A stretch of DNA of 64,000 nt, taken from assembly GCA_903822175.1 (NCBI GenBank), contig CAIJOB010000007.1:1-64000 (forward strand), written 5' to 3'. This stretch comes from an uncultured Alphaproteobacteria bacterium (GTDB lineage: Bacteria; Pseudomonadota; Alphaproteobacteria; Caulobacterales; Caulobacteraceae). The notes under the pieces are model-generated. The model saw only the letters and a list, made by a program, of their open reading frames with translations, was not told the DNA's origin and did no database searches. Below are positions 9,218 through 19,660 of the stretch, one piece after another. The translations under genes were made by a program, and so were the position numbers. Every line of letters begins with the position of its first letter. The stretch's first letter is position 1.

Positions 9218-10420
9218 TTAGGCGAACGCGCCGGCCTTGGCGAGGCCCTCGCCGACCGTATAGGCGCCGGGCCTGCGCCGGGTCAGCGCCAGCGCCATGC
9301 CCAACGTCAGGCCCATGGCCAGCATGGACGAGCCGCCATAGCTGATGAACGGGAGCGTCATGCCCTTTGTCGGGATCATGTCGAGGTTCACCGCGATGTT
9401 GATGATCGCCTGCTGGCCAACCAGCACGAAGAGGCCGGCCGCGGCCACCTGCTCGAAGGGGTCGTTGAGCTTCATGGCCCGGTAGAGGCCGCGCACCACC
9501 ACGAAGCAGAACAGCGAGATCACCAGGATCAGGAACACCAGGCCGAACTCCTCAGCCCCAACCGAGGCGGCGAAGTCGGTGTGGGCGTCAGGGATGGCCC
9601 GCTTCAGCACGCCCTCGCCCGGGCCGCGCCCGAAGAAGCCGCCGGCCGCCTGCGCCACCTTGGCCGCGTCCACCTGGTGGGTGTCGGCCTTGTCCGGCGA
9701 CAGGAACCGGTCGACCCGGCTGGCCACGTGGGGGAACAGGAAATAGGTCGAGCCGAGGCCCGCCACGGCCACCGCGCCCAGCCCCATCACCCAAGACATC
9801 GGCACGCCGGCCATCCAGAACGCCGCCCCGAAGGCGACGGTGATCAGCACGGTCTGACCGATATCGGGCTGGATCAGCAGCAGCGCGATCGAGATGAAAT
9901 AGAGCCCGAAGGCGATGGAGACGCCGGGCACGCCATTGCCCTTCTGCCCCTCGGAGAACATCCAGGCGACCAGGATGATCAGGGCCGGCTTCATGAACTC
10001 CGACGGCTGCAGCGAGAAGCCGCCAAACTCCACCCAGCGCGTCGCGCCCTTGGCGTTGTGGCCCAGGAGCGGCAGCGCCACCATGATGGCGATGGCCAGC
10101 AGCCAGATGAAAAACGCGCTTCGTCGGACGTTCTTCACGTCGAGCATCGAGACGACGATCAGGATCATCGCCGCCCCGGCGGCGAACACGCACTGGCGCA
10201 CCGCGAAATGGAAGGGGTCGCCGATGTTCATCCGCGCCGCCGCCGCCGGACTGGCGGCGAAGGCGATGACCATGCCGATAGCGATCAGCAGCGCGACGGC
10301 GCCCAGGATCCAGTGATCCACCGTCCACCACCACACGCCGACCGGCGAGCGGTCGGAGCGGGCGAAGGCGTGGGTCGCCTGGGCTCCCATGCGCCGAGGT
10401 TCGGGGGTCGCGGCGGTCAT
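9218..10420 (-). CDS. ftsW: Lipid II polymerase FtsW (SEDS family)
   Basis: FtsW is the septal SEDS glycosyltransferase that polymerises lipid II together with FtsI. The 400-residue protein has a short cytoplasmic N-terminus, about ten hydrophobic segments and the SEDS hallmarks IQPDIGQT, GEEFG-like GAEEFGL and LPFISYGGSSM near the end. The ATG at 10420 was chosen because it sits eight bases after GGAGG and starts close to the first helix. That ribosome-binding site is part of the terminal repeat of the fold-back element just upstream. Longer in-frame starts would translate the repeat itself. Confidence 0.94.
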   Translation of the reverse strand: MTAATPEPRRMGAQATHAFARSDRSPVGVWWWTVDHWILGAVALLIAIGMVIAFAASPAAAARMNIGDPFHFAVRQCVFAAGAAMILIVVSMLDVKNVRRSAFFIWLLAIAIMVALPLLGHNAKGATRWVEFGGFSLQPSEFMKPALIILVAWMFSEGQKGNGVPGVSIAFGLYFISIALLLIQPDIGQTVLITVAFGAAFWMAGVPMSWVMGLGAVAVAGLGSTYFLFPHVASRVDRFLSPDKADTHQVDAAKVAQAAGGFFGRGPGEGVLKRAIPDAHTDFAASVGAEEFGLVFLILVISLFCFVVVRGLYRAMKLNDPFEQVAAAGLFVLVGQQAIINIAVNLDMIPTKGMTLPFISYGGSSMLAMGLTLGMALALTRRRPGAYTVGEGLAKAGAFA

Positions 10421-10424
10421 GAGC

Positions 10425-10569
10425 AGTTCCTCCCCCGTAGCGGCAGCGTGCGGGGGAGGTGGCAGCGAAGCTGACGGAGGGGGCGTTGGGATGGGCAATG
10501 CGCCCGCAGCGCCCCCTCCACCACTTCGTGGTCCCCCTCCCCCGAAGTGTTCCCTTCGATGGAGGAACT
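10425..10569. repeat. Fold-back palindromic element, copy 1 (murD-ftsW gap)
   Basis: This 145-base intergenic element ends in perfect 9-bp inverted repeats (AGTTCCTCC and GGAGGAACT). It contains further internal complementary blocks such as TCCCCCG/CGGGGGA and ACGGAGGGGGC/GCCCCCT. The same ends and internal blocks recur at 19850-20008. It has no reading frame of its own. It resembles a MITE/REP-type mobile palindrome and is transcribed within the dcw message. Confidence 0.75.
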
Positions 10570-10589
10570 CTGGGCCATGGCTCTCCAGC

Positions 10590-11999
10590 TCATGCCGCAC
10601 CTTTGGCAGCATGGGCGAGTCGTTGCACGGCCGCTCTGAAGGCTTCGCCGCGCACCTCGAAGTCCGGGTACTGGTCGAAGGAGGCGCAGGCCGGCGAGAG
10701 CAGGACGATGGTGTCGCCACCGGCCTTGGCCGCGTCGGCGTAGGCCTGGGCCACCGCGACGTCGAGCGTGCCGCATTCGATCGCCGGCGCCTTGCCCTGC
10801 AAGGTCTTCGCGAAGTCGGCCGAAGCCTCGCCGATCAGATAGGCCTTGGCGACGCGGGGAAAGAGGTCTTCCAACGGGGCGATGCCGTCGGTCTTCGCCC
10901 GGCCGCCGGCGATCCAGTAGGACTTGGGATAGCTGGAGAGCGCCTGGCGCGCGGCGTCGGCGTTGGTGGCCTTGCTGTCATTGACGAAACGCACGCGGCC
11001 GAGCGTCGCCACGGTCTCCATCCGGTGCGCCAGGCCCGGGAAGGTCAGGAGATGCTCGGCCGCTTCTTGCGGGTCGATGCCCAGGCCCTTGGCCGCGGCG
11101 TAGGCGGCCGCCGCGTTCTGCCAGTTGTGGCGGCCCGGCAGGGATCGGGCGCGGTTCAGGTCTGCGACCTCCTGGGCGCGCTCAGCGGTCGCGTCATAGA
11201 GCAGGCCGTTCAGCACATAGACGCCGCGGCCCATGGCCTTGGACGCCGAGACCGGCACGATGGTGCGGCGGTTGGCGGCAGTGATCTCGGTGCAGATCTG
11301 CTGGCCCCAGGCGTCGTCGACGCCGATCACCGCGGTGTCGCCCTTGCCCTGGTTGGCGAGGATCCGGCGCTTGGCGGCGACGTAGTTCTCCATCGTCCCG
11401 TGCCGTTCCAGATGGTCGGGCGAGATGTTGAGAATGACCGTGACGTCGGCGTGCAGGCTAGAGGTCAAGTCGAGCTGGTAGGAGCTCATCTCCAGCACGT
11501 AGACGGCGCCCCCGTGCATGTCCTCGAGGTCGAGGACGCCGACCCCGATGTTGCCGCCGATGCGCACGTCGCGGCCGGCCTGGGCGCAGACGTGGCCGAT
11601 GAGCGCGGTGGTGGTCGACTTGCCGTTGGTGCCGGTGACCGCGACGATCTTCGGGCGCTTGTGCTCGGGCGCGGCGTTCACGGTGCGGGCGAAGAGCTCG
11701 ATGTCGCCGACGATCTCGACCCCGGCGGCCTTGGCCTTCTCCACGGTCCAGTGCGGCGCGGGATGGGTCAGGGGCACGCCCGGCGACAGCATCAGGGCCG
11801 CGAACTGCGACCAGTCGGCGGCGGTCAGATCGACCAGCGGCAGGCCCTCAGCCTCGGCGGCGGCGCGGCTCTTCGGGTTCTCGTCCCACAGCGCCACCTG
11901 CGCGCCGCCGGCCACCAGCGCCCGCGCGGCGGCCAGCCCGGTGCGGGCGAGGCCGAACACGGCGACCGTCTTTCCCTCGAAGCCGCGGACCGGGATCAT
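10590..11999 (-). CDS. murD: UDP-N-acetylmuramoyl-L-alanine--D-glutamate ligase
   Basis: MurD adds D-glutamate to UDP-MurNAc-L-Ala. The 469-residue protein opens with the UDP-binding VAVFGLARTGLAAA, has the P-loop TGTNGKSTTTALIGH near residue 125, the NISPDHLERHG segment and the C-terminal LLSPACASFDQY domain-3 motif typical of MurD. It begins 19 bases after the mraY stop. About 170 bases separate its stop from the ftsW start, filled by a fold-back repeat; elsewhere in this operon such gaps are absent. Confidence 0.95.
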   Translation of the reverse strand: MIPVRGFEGKTVAVFGLARTGLAAARALVAGGAQVALWDENPKSRAAAEAEGLPLVDLTAADWSQFAALMLSPGVPLTHPAPHWTVEKAKAAGVEIVGDIELFARTVNAAPEHKRPKIVAVTGTNGKSTTTALIGHVCAQAGRDVRIGGNIGVGVLDLEDMHGGAVYVLEMSSYQLDLTSSLHADVTVILNISPDHLERHGTMENYVAAKRRILANQGKGDTAVIGVDDAWGQQICTEITAANRRTIVPVSASKAMGRGVYVLNGLLYDATAERAQEVADLNRARSLPGRHNWQNAAAAYAAAKGLGIDPQEAAEHLLTFPGLAHRMETVATLGRVRFVNDSKATNADAARQALSSYPKSYWIAGGRAKTDGIAPLEDLFPRVAKAYLIGEASADFAKTLQGKAPAIECGTLDVAVAQAYADAAKAGGDTIVLLSPACASFDQYPDFEVRGEAFRAAVQRLAHAAKGAA

Positions 12000-12018
12000 G
12001 GCGTGTGCTTGCCCTCCC

Positions 12019-13134
12019 CTACCGCAGCTTAAGGGTGGCCAGGCCCAGCAGGGCCAGCATGATCGAGACGATCCAGAAGCGGATGACGACGGTCGATTCC
12101 GACCAGCCGAGCTTCTCGAAATGGTGGTGGATCGGGGCCATCAGGAAGATCCGCCGGCCGGTCCGCTTGAACCAGGCCACCTGGATGATCACCGACAGGG
12201 TCTCGGCCACGAACAGGCCGCCGATCAGGGCCAGGATGATCTCCTGCCGGGTGGCCACCGCCACGGCGCCCAGGCCGCCGCCCAGCGCCAGCGAGCCGGT
12301 GTCGCCCATGAAAATCCGGGCCGGTGGCGCGTTGTACCAAAGGAAGCCCAGGCCGGCGCCGATCATCGCCCCCAGATAGATGGCGATCTCGCCGACCCCG
12401 GGCACGAAGTGGAGCTGCAGGTAGTTGGCGTAGATGAAGTTGCCGACCAGGTAGGCGATCAGGCCGTAGGCGGCCGCGGCGATCATCACCGGCACGGTCG
12501 CCAGGCCATCCAGCCCATCGGTGAAGTTCACGGCATTGGCGGCGCCGACGATCACGAAGGCTCCGAACACCAGGTAGAACCACGACAGGTTGACCACCAC
12601 GCCCTTGAGCAGCGGGAAAGCCACCGAGGTCAGCAGGTTCGGCGCCTCCGGCGGCTTGGCGGCGAAGAGGATGATCAGGGCGATCGCGGCCATGGCGATG
12701 GCGCTCTCCATGACCAGCCGCGCCTTGCCGGAGATGCCGTCGGTCGAGCGCTTGGTGACCTTGGAATAGTCGTCGAGGAAGCCCAGGAAGCCGTAGCCGG
12801 CGGTCACCAGCAGCACCGCCCAGACGTAGATGTTGGAGAGGTCCGCCCACAGCAGGGTGCCGACGCCTAAGCCGGCCAGCATCATCACCCCGCCCATGGT
12901 CGGCGTGCCGGCCTTTTCGACGATGTGACGCTGGATGCCCTCGGCGCGGATCGGCTGGCCCTTGCCCTGCTTGGCCTGCATCCAGCGGATGAAACGCGAG
13001 CCCATGGCGACGACGACCAGCTGGGCGGTCAGCACCGACATCAGGGTGCGGAAGGTCAGGTAGCGGACCAGGTTCAGGATCGGCACGTGGCCGTGGCCAC
13101 CCATCGAGAAGTGCTCATAGAGCCAGTAGAACAT
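12019..13134 (-). CDS. mraY: Phospho-MurNAc-pentapeptide translocase
   Basis: MraY is the integral membrane enzyme that transfers phospho-MurNAc-pentapeptide to undecaprenyl phosphate, giving lipid I. The 371-residue protein has about ten membrane helices and the catalytic [17 protein letters not shown] and [13 protein letters not shown] MAPIHHHFE motifs. The ATG at 13134 shares a base with the murF stop (TGATG), and the conserved [10 protein letters not shown]-terminus confirms it. Confidence 0.96.
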   Translation of the reverse strand: MFYWLYEHFSMGGHGHVPILNLVRYLTFRTLMSVLTAQLVVVAMGSRFIRWMQAKQGKGQPIRAEGIQRHIVEKAGTPTMGGVMMLAGLGVGTLLWADLSNIYVWAVLLVTAGYGFLGFLDDYSKVTKRSTDGISGKARLVMESAIAMAAIALIILFAAKPPEAPNLLTSVAFPLLKGVVVNLSWFYLVFGAFVIVGAANAVNFTDGLDGLATVPVMIAAAAYGLIAYLVGNFIYANYLQLHFVPGVGEIAIYLGAMIGAGLGFLWYNAPPARIFMGDTGSLALGGGLGAVAVATRQEIILALIGGLFVAETLSVIIQVAWFKRTGRRIFLMAPIHHHFEKLGWSESTVVIRFWIVSIMLALLGLATLKLR

Positions 13135-14531
13135 CAGCCGGCTCCCCCTGAACGGCGTCCAAGCGCGGCCAGCGCCTGCGCGACGGCGCTTGCCTTGGAG
13201 CCCTTCGAACCCTTGACCATCACCACGTCGCCAGGCTCTGCGGCCCGGACGACAAGCGGCGACAACGCCTCCGCTGTCTCGGCGTAGCCGCCACGGCGAG
13301 TCGGCGGAAGAGCGTCCCACAGGGACTTCATCAAAGGCCCGGCGCAGAACACCAGATCGACCTTGGCGTCGGCCAGCGGCCCCGCCAGCGCGGCGTGGAA
13401 GCCGGGCGCGCCGGGGCCCAGTTCCAACATGTCGGTGAGCGCCGCGATCCGCCGTCCGGCGGTCGGGCGGGCGCCCAAGGTCGCGATGGCCGCGGCCATG
13501 GACAGCGGGTTGGCGTTGAAGCTCTCGTCGATCAGGGTGACCGCACCGCCGGCCAGGTGGATCGCGGTCTCGGCGCCGCGGCCCTCCAGCGGCTCGAAGC
13601 TGCCCAACGCCGCCAGACTGTCGCTTAAGGTCACGTCCAGCGCCTCCAGCATCAGCAGCACGGCCATCGCGTTCAGGCCCCAGTGGGCGCCGGTCTGCAG
13701 GATCGGGAAGTCGAGGCTTTCGCCGTGAAGGCGGGCCTGAACGACCGCGTGGTCGCCGTCCCGCTGGAAGTCGATGAGGCGCGCGTCGCAGCCTTCGCCG
13801 CGGCCGAAGGTGCGCACCTCAGCGCCCGCCTTGCCAGCCGCTTCGCTGAGCATGCCGAACCACTGGCTGTCGGCGTCCAGCACCGCCACGCCGCCGCTCT
13901 GCAGGCCCTCGAAGATCTCGGCCTTGGCCTTGGCGACGCCGGTCTCGCCGTCCGGGAAGTTCTCCGTGTGGACCGGGCCGACATTGGTCACCACGGCGGC
14001 GTGCGGGCGGACCATGCGGGTCAGGGGCGCGATCTCGTCGGCGTGGTTCATACCGATCTCGAAAACCGCGCGCTCGGTGTCGGCCGGCATACGCGCCAGC
14101 GTCAGGGGCACGCCGATGTGGTTGTTGTAGGACTTGACCGAAGAGTGCGCCCGGCCGGCGAGCTTCAGCCCCACCATGATCGCCTGGGTGACGCTGGTCT
14201 TGCCGACCGAGCCGGTGACGGCGCCGCGCTTGGCCTTCGGCGCACGTTCCCGGGCCGCCACGCCCAGCCGTTCCAGCGCCTGCAAGGTGTCGCCGACCAT
14301 TATCGCCGAGCCCGCCACGGGCTGCGAGGCGAGCGCGCCGGCAGCGCCCTTGCCCCGCGCCTGGTCCACGAACTCATGGCCGTCGCGCTCGCCGCCGAGG
14401 GCGACGAACAGGTCGCCGGGCTCAATCGTGCGGGTGTCGATGGAGACGCCGTTGGCGACGAAAGCGTCGCCGGAGAGCTTGCCGCCGGTGGCCGCTGCGA
14501 TCTCAGCAGAGGTCCAGAGCGGCTCAGCCAT
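13134..14531 (-). CDS. murF: UDP-MurNAc-tripeptide--D-alanyl-D-alanine ligase
   Basis: MurF adds D-Ala-D-Ala, completing the UDP-MurNAc-pentapeptide. The 465-residue protein shows the N-terminal [16 protein letters not shown] segment, the P-loop [13 protein letters not shown], the [10 protein letters not shown] motif and the FNANPLSM domain-3 motif. Its ATG lies eight bases inside the murE gene (shared CATGGCTGA), so it is probably translated by coupling. The start is fixed by conservation of the MAEPLW beginning; the longer frame upstream is murE DNA read out of frame. Confidence 0.95.
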   Translation of the reverse strand: MAEPLWTSAEIAAATGGKLSGDAFVANGVSIDTRTIEPGDLFVALGGERDGHEFVDQARGKGAAGALASQPVAGSAIMVGDTLQALERLGVAARERAPKAKRGAVTGSVGKTSVTQAIMVGLKLAGRAHSSVKSYNNHIGVPLTLARMPADTERAVFEIGMNHADEIAPLTRMVRPHAAVVTNVGPVHTENFPDGETGVAKAKAEIFEGLQSGGVAVLDADSQWFGMLSEAAGKAGAEVRTFGRGEGCDARLIDFQRDGDHAVVQARLHGESLDFPILQTGAHWGLNAMAVLLMLEALDVTLSDSLAALGSFEPLEGRGAETAIHLAGGAVTLIDESFNANPLSMAAAIATLGARPTAGRRIAALTDMLELGPGAPGFHAALAGPLADAKVDLVFCAGPLMKSLWDALPPTRRGGYAETAEALSPLVVRAAEPGDVVMVKGSKGSKASAVAQALAALGRRSGGAG

Positions 14532-15981
14532 GGAAGTCTTCCAGAGCCTCGACGGTTTCGTGGACGTCGTCGAAGGGATGGACCACGTCGCCGACGGTCT
14601 GGCCCTGCTCGTGACCCTTGCCGGCGACGACCAGGATGTCGCCGTCGGCGAGGTCGGCCACGGCGGCACGGATGGCGTCGCGGCGGTCGCCAACTTCCTT
14701 GAGGCCAGCGTTGCCCGCCATGATTTCGGCGCGGATGGCGGCGGGGGTTTCGCTGCGCGGGTTGTCGTCGGTGACGATGGCGAGGTCGGCGAGGTCGGCG
14801 GCGATCTTGCCCATCAGGGGACGCTTAGTCCGGTCGCGATCACCGCCGGCCCCGAACACCACGATCAGCTTGCCGCGCACATGCGGGCGCAGCGCCTTGA
14901 GCACTGTCTCGAGCCCGTCGGGGGTGTGGGCGTAGTCCACATAGGCCTCGCCGCCCTTGGGCCCGGTCCCGACGCGCTGCAGACGGCCCGGCGCGCCCTC
15001 GATCTTTTCCAGGCCCGCGAAGGCTTGCTCGGGCGACAGGCCGGCGGCGATGCAAAGGCCCGCCGCGACGAGCGCGTTGGAGGCCTGGAAGGCGCCGGCC
15101 AGCGGCAGGCGCAGGTCATAGGTCTTGCCCTGGAAGGCGATCTTCAGCGCCTGGCCGCCCGGCAGCAGGCTGCGCCCCAAGAGCTTCAGGCCCTGGCCGG
15201 CTTCGCCGACGCTCATCACGCCCTGGCCGGCGCTGACGGCGGTTCCGGCGAAGGCGGCGTAGGCGTCGCTGTCGGCGTTCAATACCGCGGTCCTGCCGCG
15301 GGTCAGCAGGGTCTCGAACAGGCGCAGCTTGGCGGCGCGGTAGACGCCCATGGTGCCGTGATAGTCGAGATGATCCTGGGTCAGATTCAAGAACCCAGCT
15401 GCCGCCAACCTCACCCCGTCCAGGCGCCGCTGGTCGATGCCGTGGGAGGAGGCCTCCAGCGCCAGGTGGGTCACGCCGGCCTGCGCCACGCGGGCCATCA
15501 GTTCGGCGACGTCGGCAGCGTCGGGGGTGGTCAGGCCGGGCGGGGTGATCTGCTCGTCCGCAACGCCCGGCGCGCTGACGCGAACGCCGAGCGTGCCCAT
15601 GGACGCGGATTTGAACCCCGCGCTGGCGAACATCTGGCGGCAGAAGCCCGCTACCGAGGTCTTGCCGTTGGTGCCGGTCACCGCGACGCAGGTCGCCGGC
15701 TGCGCGCCCCAGAAGGCGGCGGCGGCGAGCGCATAGGCGCGGCGCGGGTCCGACGCGATCACCATCGGCGCCGAGACGCCCTCGATCTCGCGGCCGGCCA
15801 GGATGGCGGCGGCGCCCTGCTCCAGCGCGCGCGGCGCGAAGCTGCGGCCATCGACCTTGGCGCCCGGAAGCGCGGCGAACAGCCAGCCGGGGCGGACCTT
15901 GCGGCTGTCAGCGGTGATCCCCTGGATCTGCGGATCGACCGACAGGTCGCGCTTCACGAGGTCGGACAGGCGCAGGGTCAA
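14524..15981 (-). CDS. murE: UDP-MurNAc-L-Ala-D-Glu--2,6-diaminopimelate ligase
   Basis: MurE adds the third residue of the stem peptide. The DDNPRSE motif in the C-terminal domain is the signature of meso-diaminopimelate-specific enzymes, so the cell wall is predicted to be DAP-type. The P-loop is GTNGKTSVAGF and the central block is NLTQDHLDYHG. The start is taken as a TTG at 15981 that overlaps the ftsI stop (CATTGA) and has GAGAGGAG just upstream. No ATG or GTG lies near the conserved beginning LTLRLSDLV. The product is 485 residues, normal for MurE. Confidence 0.94.
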   Translation of the reverse strand: MTLRLSDLVKRDLSVDPQIQGITADSRKVRPGWLFAALPGAKVDGRSFAPRALEQGAAAILAGREIEGVSAPMVIASDPRRAYALAAAAFWGAQPATCVAVTGTNGKTSVAGFCRQMFASAGFKSASMGTLGVRVSAPGVADEQITPPGLTTPDAADVAELMARVAQAGVTHLALEASSHGIDQRRLDGVRLAAAGFLNLTQDHLDYHGTMGVYRAAKLRLFETLLTRGRTAVLNADSDAYAAFAGTAVSAGQGVMSVGEAGQGLKLLGRSLLPGGQALKIAFQGKTYDLRLPLAGAFQASNALVAAGLCIAAGLSPEQAFAGLEKIEGAPGRLQRVGTGPKGGEAYVDYAHTPDGLETVLKALRPHVRGKLIVVFGAGGDRDRTKRPLMGKIAADLADLAIVTDDNPRSETPAAIRAEIMAGNAGLKEVGDRRDAIRAAVADLADGDILVVAGKGHEQGQTVGDVVHPFDDVHETVEALEDFHG

Positions 15982-17738
15982 TGCTCCTCTCCCACGTCGG
16001 GGGCGGCCGCGGAATCGGGCGGCGGGAAGGGATTGGTCTCGGCCCGCTTCTGGATACCCAGGATCGACGCGATCCGCTCGATCACCCGGCCGGCGGCCGG
16101 GGCGGCGACGACGCCGCCGGTGGGGTCGCCGCTGGTCGCGGTGTGCTGCGGCTCGTCCAGCAGCACCAGCACGAAGTAGCGCGGCGCGGTGAGCGGGCCG
16201 TCGGTCGGGAAGACGGCCGCGAAGGACGAGACTTGCCGGGTGTTGGAATAGCGCTTGGCCGCAGGGTCCCACTTCTCGCCGGTGCCGGTCTTGCCGCCGA
16301 CATTCAGGCCCGGAATGTTGGCCGACTTGCCAGAGCCGCAGGTGCAGGAGACGTTGGAGCGCATGATCTGCAGCAGCGTCAGTGCTGTGCTTTCCTGGAT
16401 CATCCGCGGGCCGTGGACCACCGTACCCGGCGGGAGCTTCTTGATGGTCAGCGGCAGCAGCTCGCCGCCGTTCATCAGGCCGGAATAGGCGCGGGCCACC
16501 GCCAGCGGCGTGACGTTGATGCCGTGCCCGAACGAGGTCGAGGCGATGGCGTCCTCGTTCCAGATCTTCGGCGTCAGCGGCCGCGCACTCTCAAGCAGCT
16601 CGGTCTTGGCCGGTTGCGTCAGACCGAACTTGTCGAAATAGGCGTGCAGCCGTTCCGGCCCGATCTGCTCGCCCAGCCGCGCGGTGCCGATGTTGGAGGA
16701 GTGCTGGAACACCTCCACCAGGGTCAGCATGGCGTGGGTGGCGTGATAGTCGGTGATCGTCCGATAGCCGAGCTGGAACGGGTGGGTCGCATCGAAGGTC
16801 GAGGTCGGGGTGGCGACCCCGGTGTCGAGGCCGGTGGCGACCGTGAAGCCCTTGAAGGTCGAGCCCATTTCGTAGATCGCATTGGCCGGCCGGTTCTGGC
16901 GGGCGCTGAGGCTATAGGCGCCCGGCTTGTTGGGGTCGAAGGTGGGGTAGCTGGCCAGGCCCAGGATCTCGCCGGTGTGGACGTTGACCACCACGCCCGC
17001 CGCGCCCTTGGGGTGGAACTGGGCGGTGGCCTTGTAGAGCTCGTCCTCCAGGGCGGCCTGGATGCGCAGGTCGATGGAGAGCGGCACCGCGCCGTGGCTG
17101 GCGGCGGCCTCGCGGACCTCCTGGTTCAGGGCGGCCTCGGCGCCGGCCAGACCCTGGCCGCCGGTGTCGGCGAAGCCCACCAGGTGGGCGGCGGTATAGC
17201 CCAGCGGATAGACCCGCTTCTGCTCCGGCTCGAAGCTGACGCCGGGCAGGCCCAGGTCATGGATCTGGGCGCGCACTTCCGGGGTGAGCCCGCCGATGAC
17301 GAAAGTGCGCCGGCCGCCGCGCAGCGCCTTTTCCAGGCGCTCCGCCGTCAGGTCCGGCAGGTTGGCGGCCAGCACGCGGCGGGTCTCGCTGGCGTCCCAG
17401 ATTTCCCGCGGGTCGATGTAGAGGCCGTAGTGCAAGAGGTCGGCGGCCAGCATCTGGCCGTTGCGGTCGACCAGGTCGGCGCGCGCCGCACCGATCGGGG
17501 TGGTGTAGCCATCGCCCTCGCCGGCCTTGGAGAACAGCGCGGCATGCGTCGCGCCGATCGCCAGCACGACAAAGCCCAGGCTGAACAGCAACAGCACGAA
17601 GAAGATGCGGATGCGGGTGTCGTCCTCGGCGCGGCCCGAGGCGCGGGCGCGCTCGAAGGCATGCTCGAAACGCCACATCATCCCGGCCAGGCGGCGGGAG
17701 AACCACGAGGGCCCGAAGCTGAGCGGGGCGAGGCTCAT
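15978..17738 (-). CDS. ftsI: Septal peptidoglycan transpeptidase FtsI (PBP3)
   Basis: FtsI is the class B penicillin-binding protein that cross-links septal peptidoglycan made by FtsW. The 586-residue protein has a cytoplasmic tail, one membrane helix (about 46-66), the pedestal domain, and a transpeptidase domain with the active-site tetrad STFK, the SSN motif (QHSSNIG) and KTGTGEK. The ATG overlaps the ftsL stop in ATGA. It is followed directly by murE. Confidence 0.96.
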   Translation of the reverse strand: MSLAPLSFGPSWFSRRLAGMMWRFEHAFERARASGRAEDDTRIRIFFVLLLFSLGFVVLAIGATHAALFSKAGEGDGYTTPIGAARADLVDRNGQMLAADLLHYGLYIDPREIWDASETRRVLAANLPDLTAERLEKALRGGRRTFVIGGLTPEVRAQIHDLGLPGVSFEPEQKRVYPLGYTAAHLVGFADTGGQGLAGAEAALNQEVREAAASHGAVPLSIDLRIQAALEDELYKATAQFHPKGAAGVVVNVHTGEILGLASYPTFDPNKPGAYSLSARQNRPANAIYEMGSTFKGFTVATGLDTGVATPTSTFDATHPFQLGYRTITDYHATHAMLTLVEVFQHSSNIGTARLGEQIGPERLHAYFDKFGLTQPAKTELLESARPLTPKIWNEDAIASTSFGHGINVTPLAVARAYSGLMNGGELLPLTIKKLPPGTVVHGPRMIQESTALTLLQIMRSNVSCTCGSGKSANIPGLNVGGKTGTGEKWDPAAKRYSNTRQVSSFAAVFPTDGPLTAPRYFVLVLLDEPQHTATSGDPTGGVVAAPAAGRVIERIASILGIQKRAETNPFPPPDSAAAPDVGEEH

Positions 17739-18154
17739 CGGGCGGCGACCTGGGTCGGGACCGGCAAGGGCGCGGCCGGCTCGGGCGCGGCGGCGGCCAT
17801 CGGGTCCGGCGTCACGTCGATCGGCTTGCCCGAGGGTGCGATGGGCTTGCGCGCCAGTTCCGGCAGAGCCTCGAGATCGGCGACGCGCCGCTCCGAGACC
17901 GGGGCCAGGCCCAGGTAGGTTTCCGACAGGCGCTCGATACGGGCGGGCTGTTCCAGGTGGCTGACCTCGGCCTGCAGCAGGCGCACGCGGGCCTTTTCTT
18001 CGCCGATCTGGCGTTCGACGGCGGCGATCTTGGCGCGCTCGCCGCCGGCCATGGTCTTAGCCAGGTAGACGCCCAGGATCAGCATGGTCAGCAGGCCCAA
18101 CGCGACGAGATCCACCAGCCGGAATCCGCGAACCCTGCGATTGAGCCAGTTCAT
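17735..18154 (-). CDS. ftsL: Cell division protein FtsL
   Basis: FtsL is a small bitopic protein that forms a coiled coil with FtsB and activates FtsWI. The 139-residue product has a short basic N-terminus ([10 protein letters not shown]), one membrane helix (about 14-34) and a periplasmic coiled coil from about 40 to 80 rich in Glu, Arg and Leu. A Pro-rich tail follows. The ATG at 18154 overlaps the rsmH stop (ATGA), favouring it over an ATG five codons upstream. The identification rests largely on position and topology, because FtsL sequences diverge. Confidence 0.9.
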   Translation of the reverse strand: MNWLNRRVRGFRLVDLVALGLLTMLILGVYLAKTMAGGERAKIAAVERQIGEEKARVRLLQAEVSHLEQPARIERLSETYLGLAPVSERRVADLEALPELARKPIAPSGKPIDVTPDPMAAAAPEPAAPLPVPTQVAAR

Positions 18155-19083
18155 GCCGCAGCCCTCCACGCGGGCGCGTCGGTGCGCACCGCCGCCCTCA
18201 GCTTCGCGGACCTCGACCGGGGGTTCGCCGCCAGTTCCGCCTCCGAGGCGCCTTGCGTCCCGTTGAACAGCAGCTGGAAGCTCGGCGCCGCGGTGGTGGC
18301 CACCGGCGGCGCATGGCGCGATCCCGCCGGGGTCTTGCCCGCCCGCACCGCGAAGAAGGTCTTCACGATTCTGTCTTCCAGCGAATGGAAGGTGACGACG
18401 CAGAGCCGCCCGCCGGTCTTCAGCGCCCGCTCGGCGGCGGCCAGGCCGGCTTCCAGTTCAGCGAGTTCCTCGTTCACCGCGATGCGGATCGCCTGGAAGG
18501 AGCGGGTCGCCGGATGCACCTTGGCGCCGCGCCGTCCGCCGAGCGTCTTCTCGATGAACTCGGCCAGTTCCAGGGTGCGGGTGAAGGGCTGCTCGTCGCG
18601 GCGGCGCGCGATGGCGCGCGCGATCCGGCGGCTTTCGCGCTCCTCGCCATAGACGAACAGGATGCGGGCGATCTCGGCGGGATCGGCCTCGTTGACCAGG
18701 TCGGCGGCGGTGGGGCCGTCGGCGGCCATCCGCATGTCCAGCGGCCCGTCGCGCATGAAGGAGAAGCCGCGCTCGGCCTCGTCGAGCTGCATAGACGAGA
18801 CGCCGATATCGAGCACCACGCCGTCGACTGCGGCGAGGCCGGTTTCCTCGTCGAGTTCGGAGAAGCGGCGCTCCACTAGGCGGAAGCGGTCGGACGGCAG
18901 GCCGTCGGCGAACTTGGCGGCGCTGGGGTCGCGGTCGAAGGCGATGATCGAGGCGCCCTTGGCCAGCAAAGCGCGGCTGTAACCGCCGGCGCCGAAGGTC
19001 CCGTCCACCAGCGTCTTGCCGGCGGCCGGCTGCATCGCATCCACGACCTCGTTCAGCAGAACGGGGATGTGCGGTGCGCTCAT
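18151..19083 (-). CDS. rsmH: 16S rRNA (cytosine-1402-N4)-methyltransferase
   Basis: RsmH (formerly MraW) methylates N4 of C1402 in the ribosomal P site. The 310-residue protein begins [13 protein letters not shown], followed by the SAM loop [33 protein letters not shown] and the C-terminal [12 protein letters not shown]. It is conserved as the second gene of dcw. ATGA overlaps join it to both mraZ and ftsL. Confidence 0.96.
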   Translation of the reverse strand: MSAPHIPVLLNEVVDAMQPAAGKTLVDGTFGAGGYSRALLAKGASIIAFDRDPSAAKFADGLPSDRFRLVERRFSELDEETGLAAVDGVVLDIGVSSMQLDEAERGFSFMRDGPLDMRMAADGPTAADLVNEADPAEIARILFVYGEERESRRIARAIARRRDEQPFTRTLELAEFIEKTLGGRRGAKVHPATRSFQAIRIAVNEELAELEAGLAAAERALKTGGRLCVVTFHSLEDRIVKTFFAVRAGKTPAGSRHAPPVATTAAPSFQLLFNGTQGASEAELAANPRSRSAKLRAAVRTDAPAWRAAA

Positions 19084-19553
19084 CCGGCAGATCCTGAGGT
19101 GAGCTTCGCGGCGCGCTGTTGCGCGCGCATGGTGGCGAGGCCCTCGCGGGCCACGTCGCGCTGGCCGGCGCGGTGCGCCTGGAAGGCGTCGCGGTTCCAG
19201 ATCTGGAAGCGGTCGCCCAAACCCACCACCACGACCCAGTCGGTCAGGCCGAACTGCTCGCAGAGGATCTCAGGCAGCGTGATGCGCCCGGCGGTGTCGT
19301 AGGAAAGCTGGGCCATGCCGCCCAGGACCGAGACCTCAAGGGCGCTGCGGATCGGGTCGCCGAACTCCAGCTCCTCGATCACGCCCACGTAACGGTCGAA
19401 CAAGGATTTGCCGCCACCTTCGATGCAGTCGGCCTCGATGGAGGGGAAACAGAAGACGCCGTCGAACGGTCCGGCGGTCTGGGCGCGGAAATCCGCCGGC
19501 ACAACGATGCGCCGCTTTCCGTCCAGCTGTTTCTCGAAGGTCGAGAGAAACAC
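19080..19553 (-). CDS. mraZ: Transcriptional regulator MraZ
   Basis: MraZ is an AbrB-fold, ring-forming DNA-binding protein that represses its own dcw promoter in the species tested. The 157-residue protein has two SpoVT/AbrB repeats, with the [13 protein letters not shown] and [15 protein letters not shown] cores. A GTG at 19553 matches the usual family start ([15 protein letters not shown]). A TTG seven codons upstream is possible but less likely. Three TGGGN-type boxes lie about 110 bases upstream. Confidence 0.93.
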   Translation of the reverse strand: MFLSTFEKQLDGKRRIVVPADFRAQTAGPFDGVFCFPSIEADCIEGGGKSLFDRYVGVIEELEFGDPIRSALEVSVLGGMAQLSYDTAGRITLPEILCEQFGLTDWVVVVGLGDRFQIWNRDAFQAHRAGQRDVAREGLATMRAQQRAAKLTSGSAG

Positions 19554-19660
19554 AGCCCAAGCCCCTGAAACCAACCGCCCCGCCAGCGGCCCCGCGCCTC
19601 GCCATCCAACCCCTGTTTGCCTTGGAAGAGCGCGAGCGGGTTTGGTTAGCGAAGTACGAA

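Noticed and set aside
1..19553. Long reading frames on the plus strand opposite the dcw genes
   Set aside because: They are rich in Arg, Ala, Pro and Gly, follow the codon structure of the minus-strand genes and have no recognisable domains; in GC-rich DNA such shadow frames are expected.
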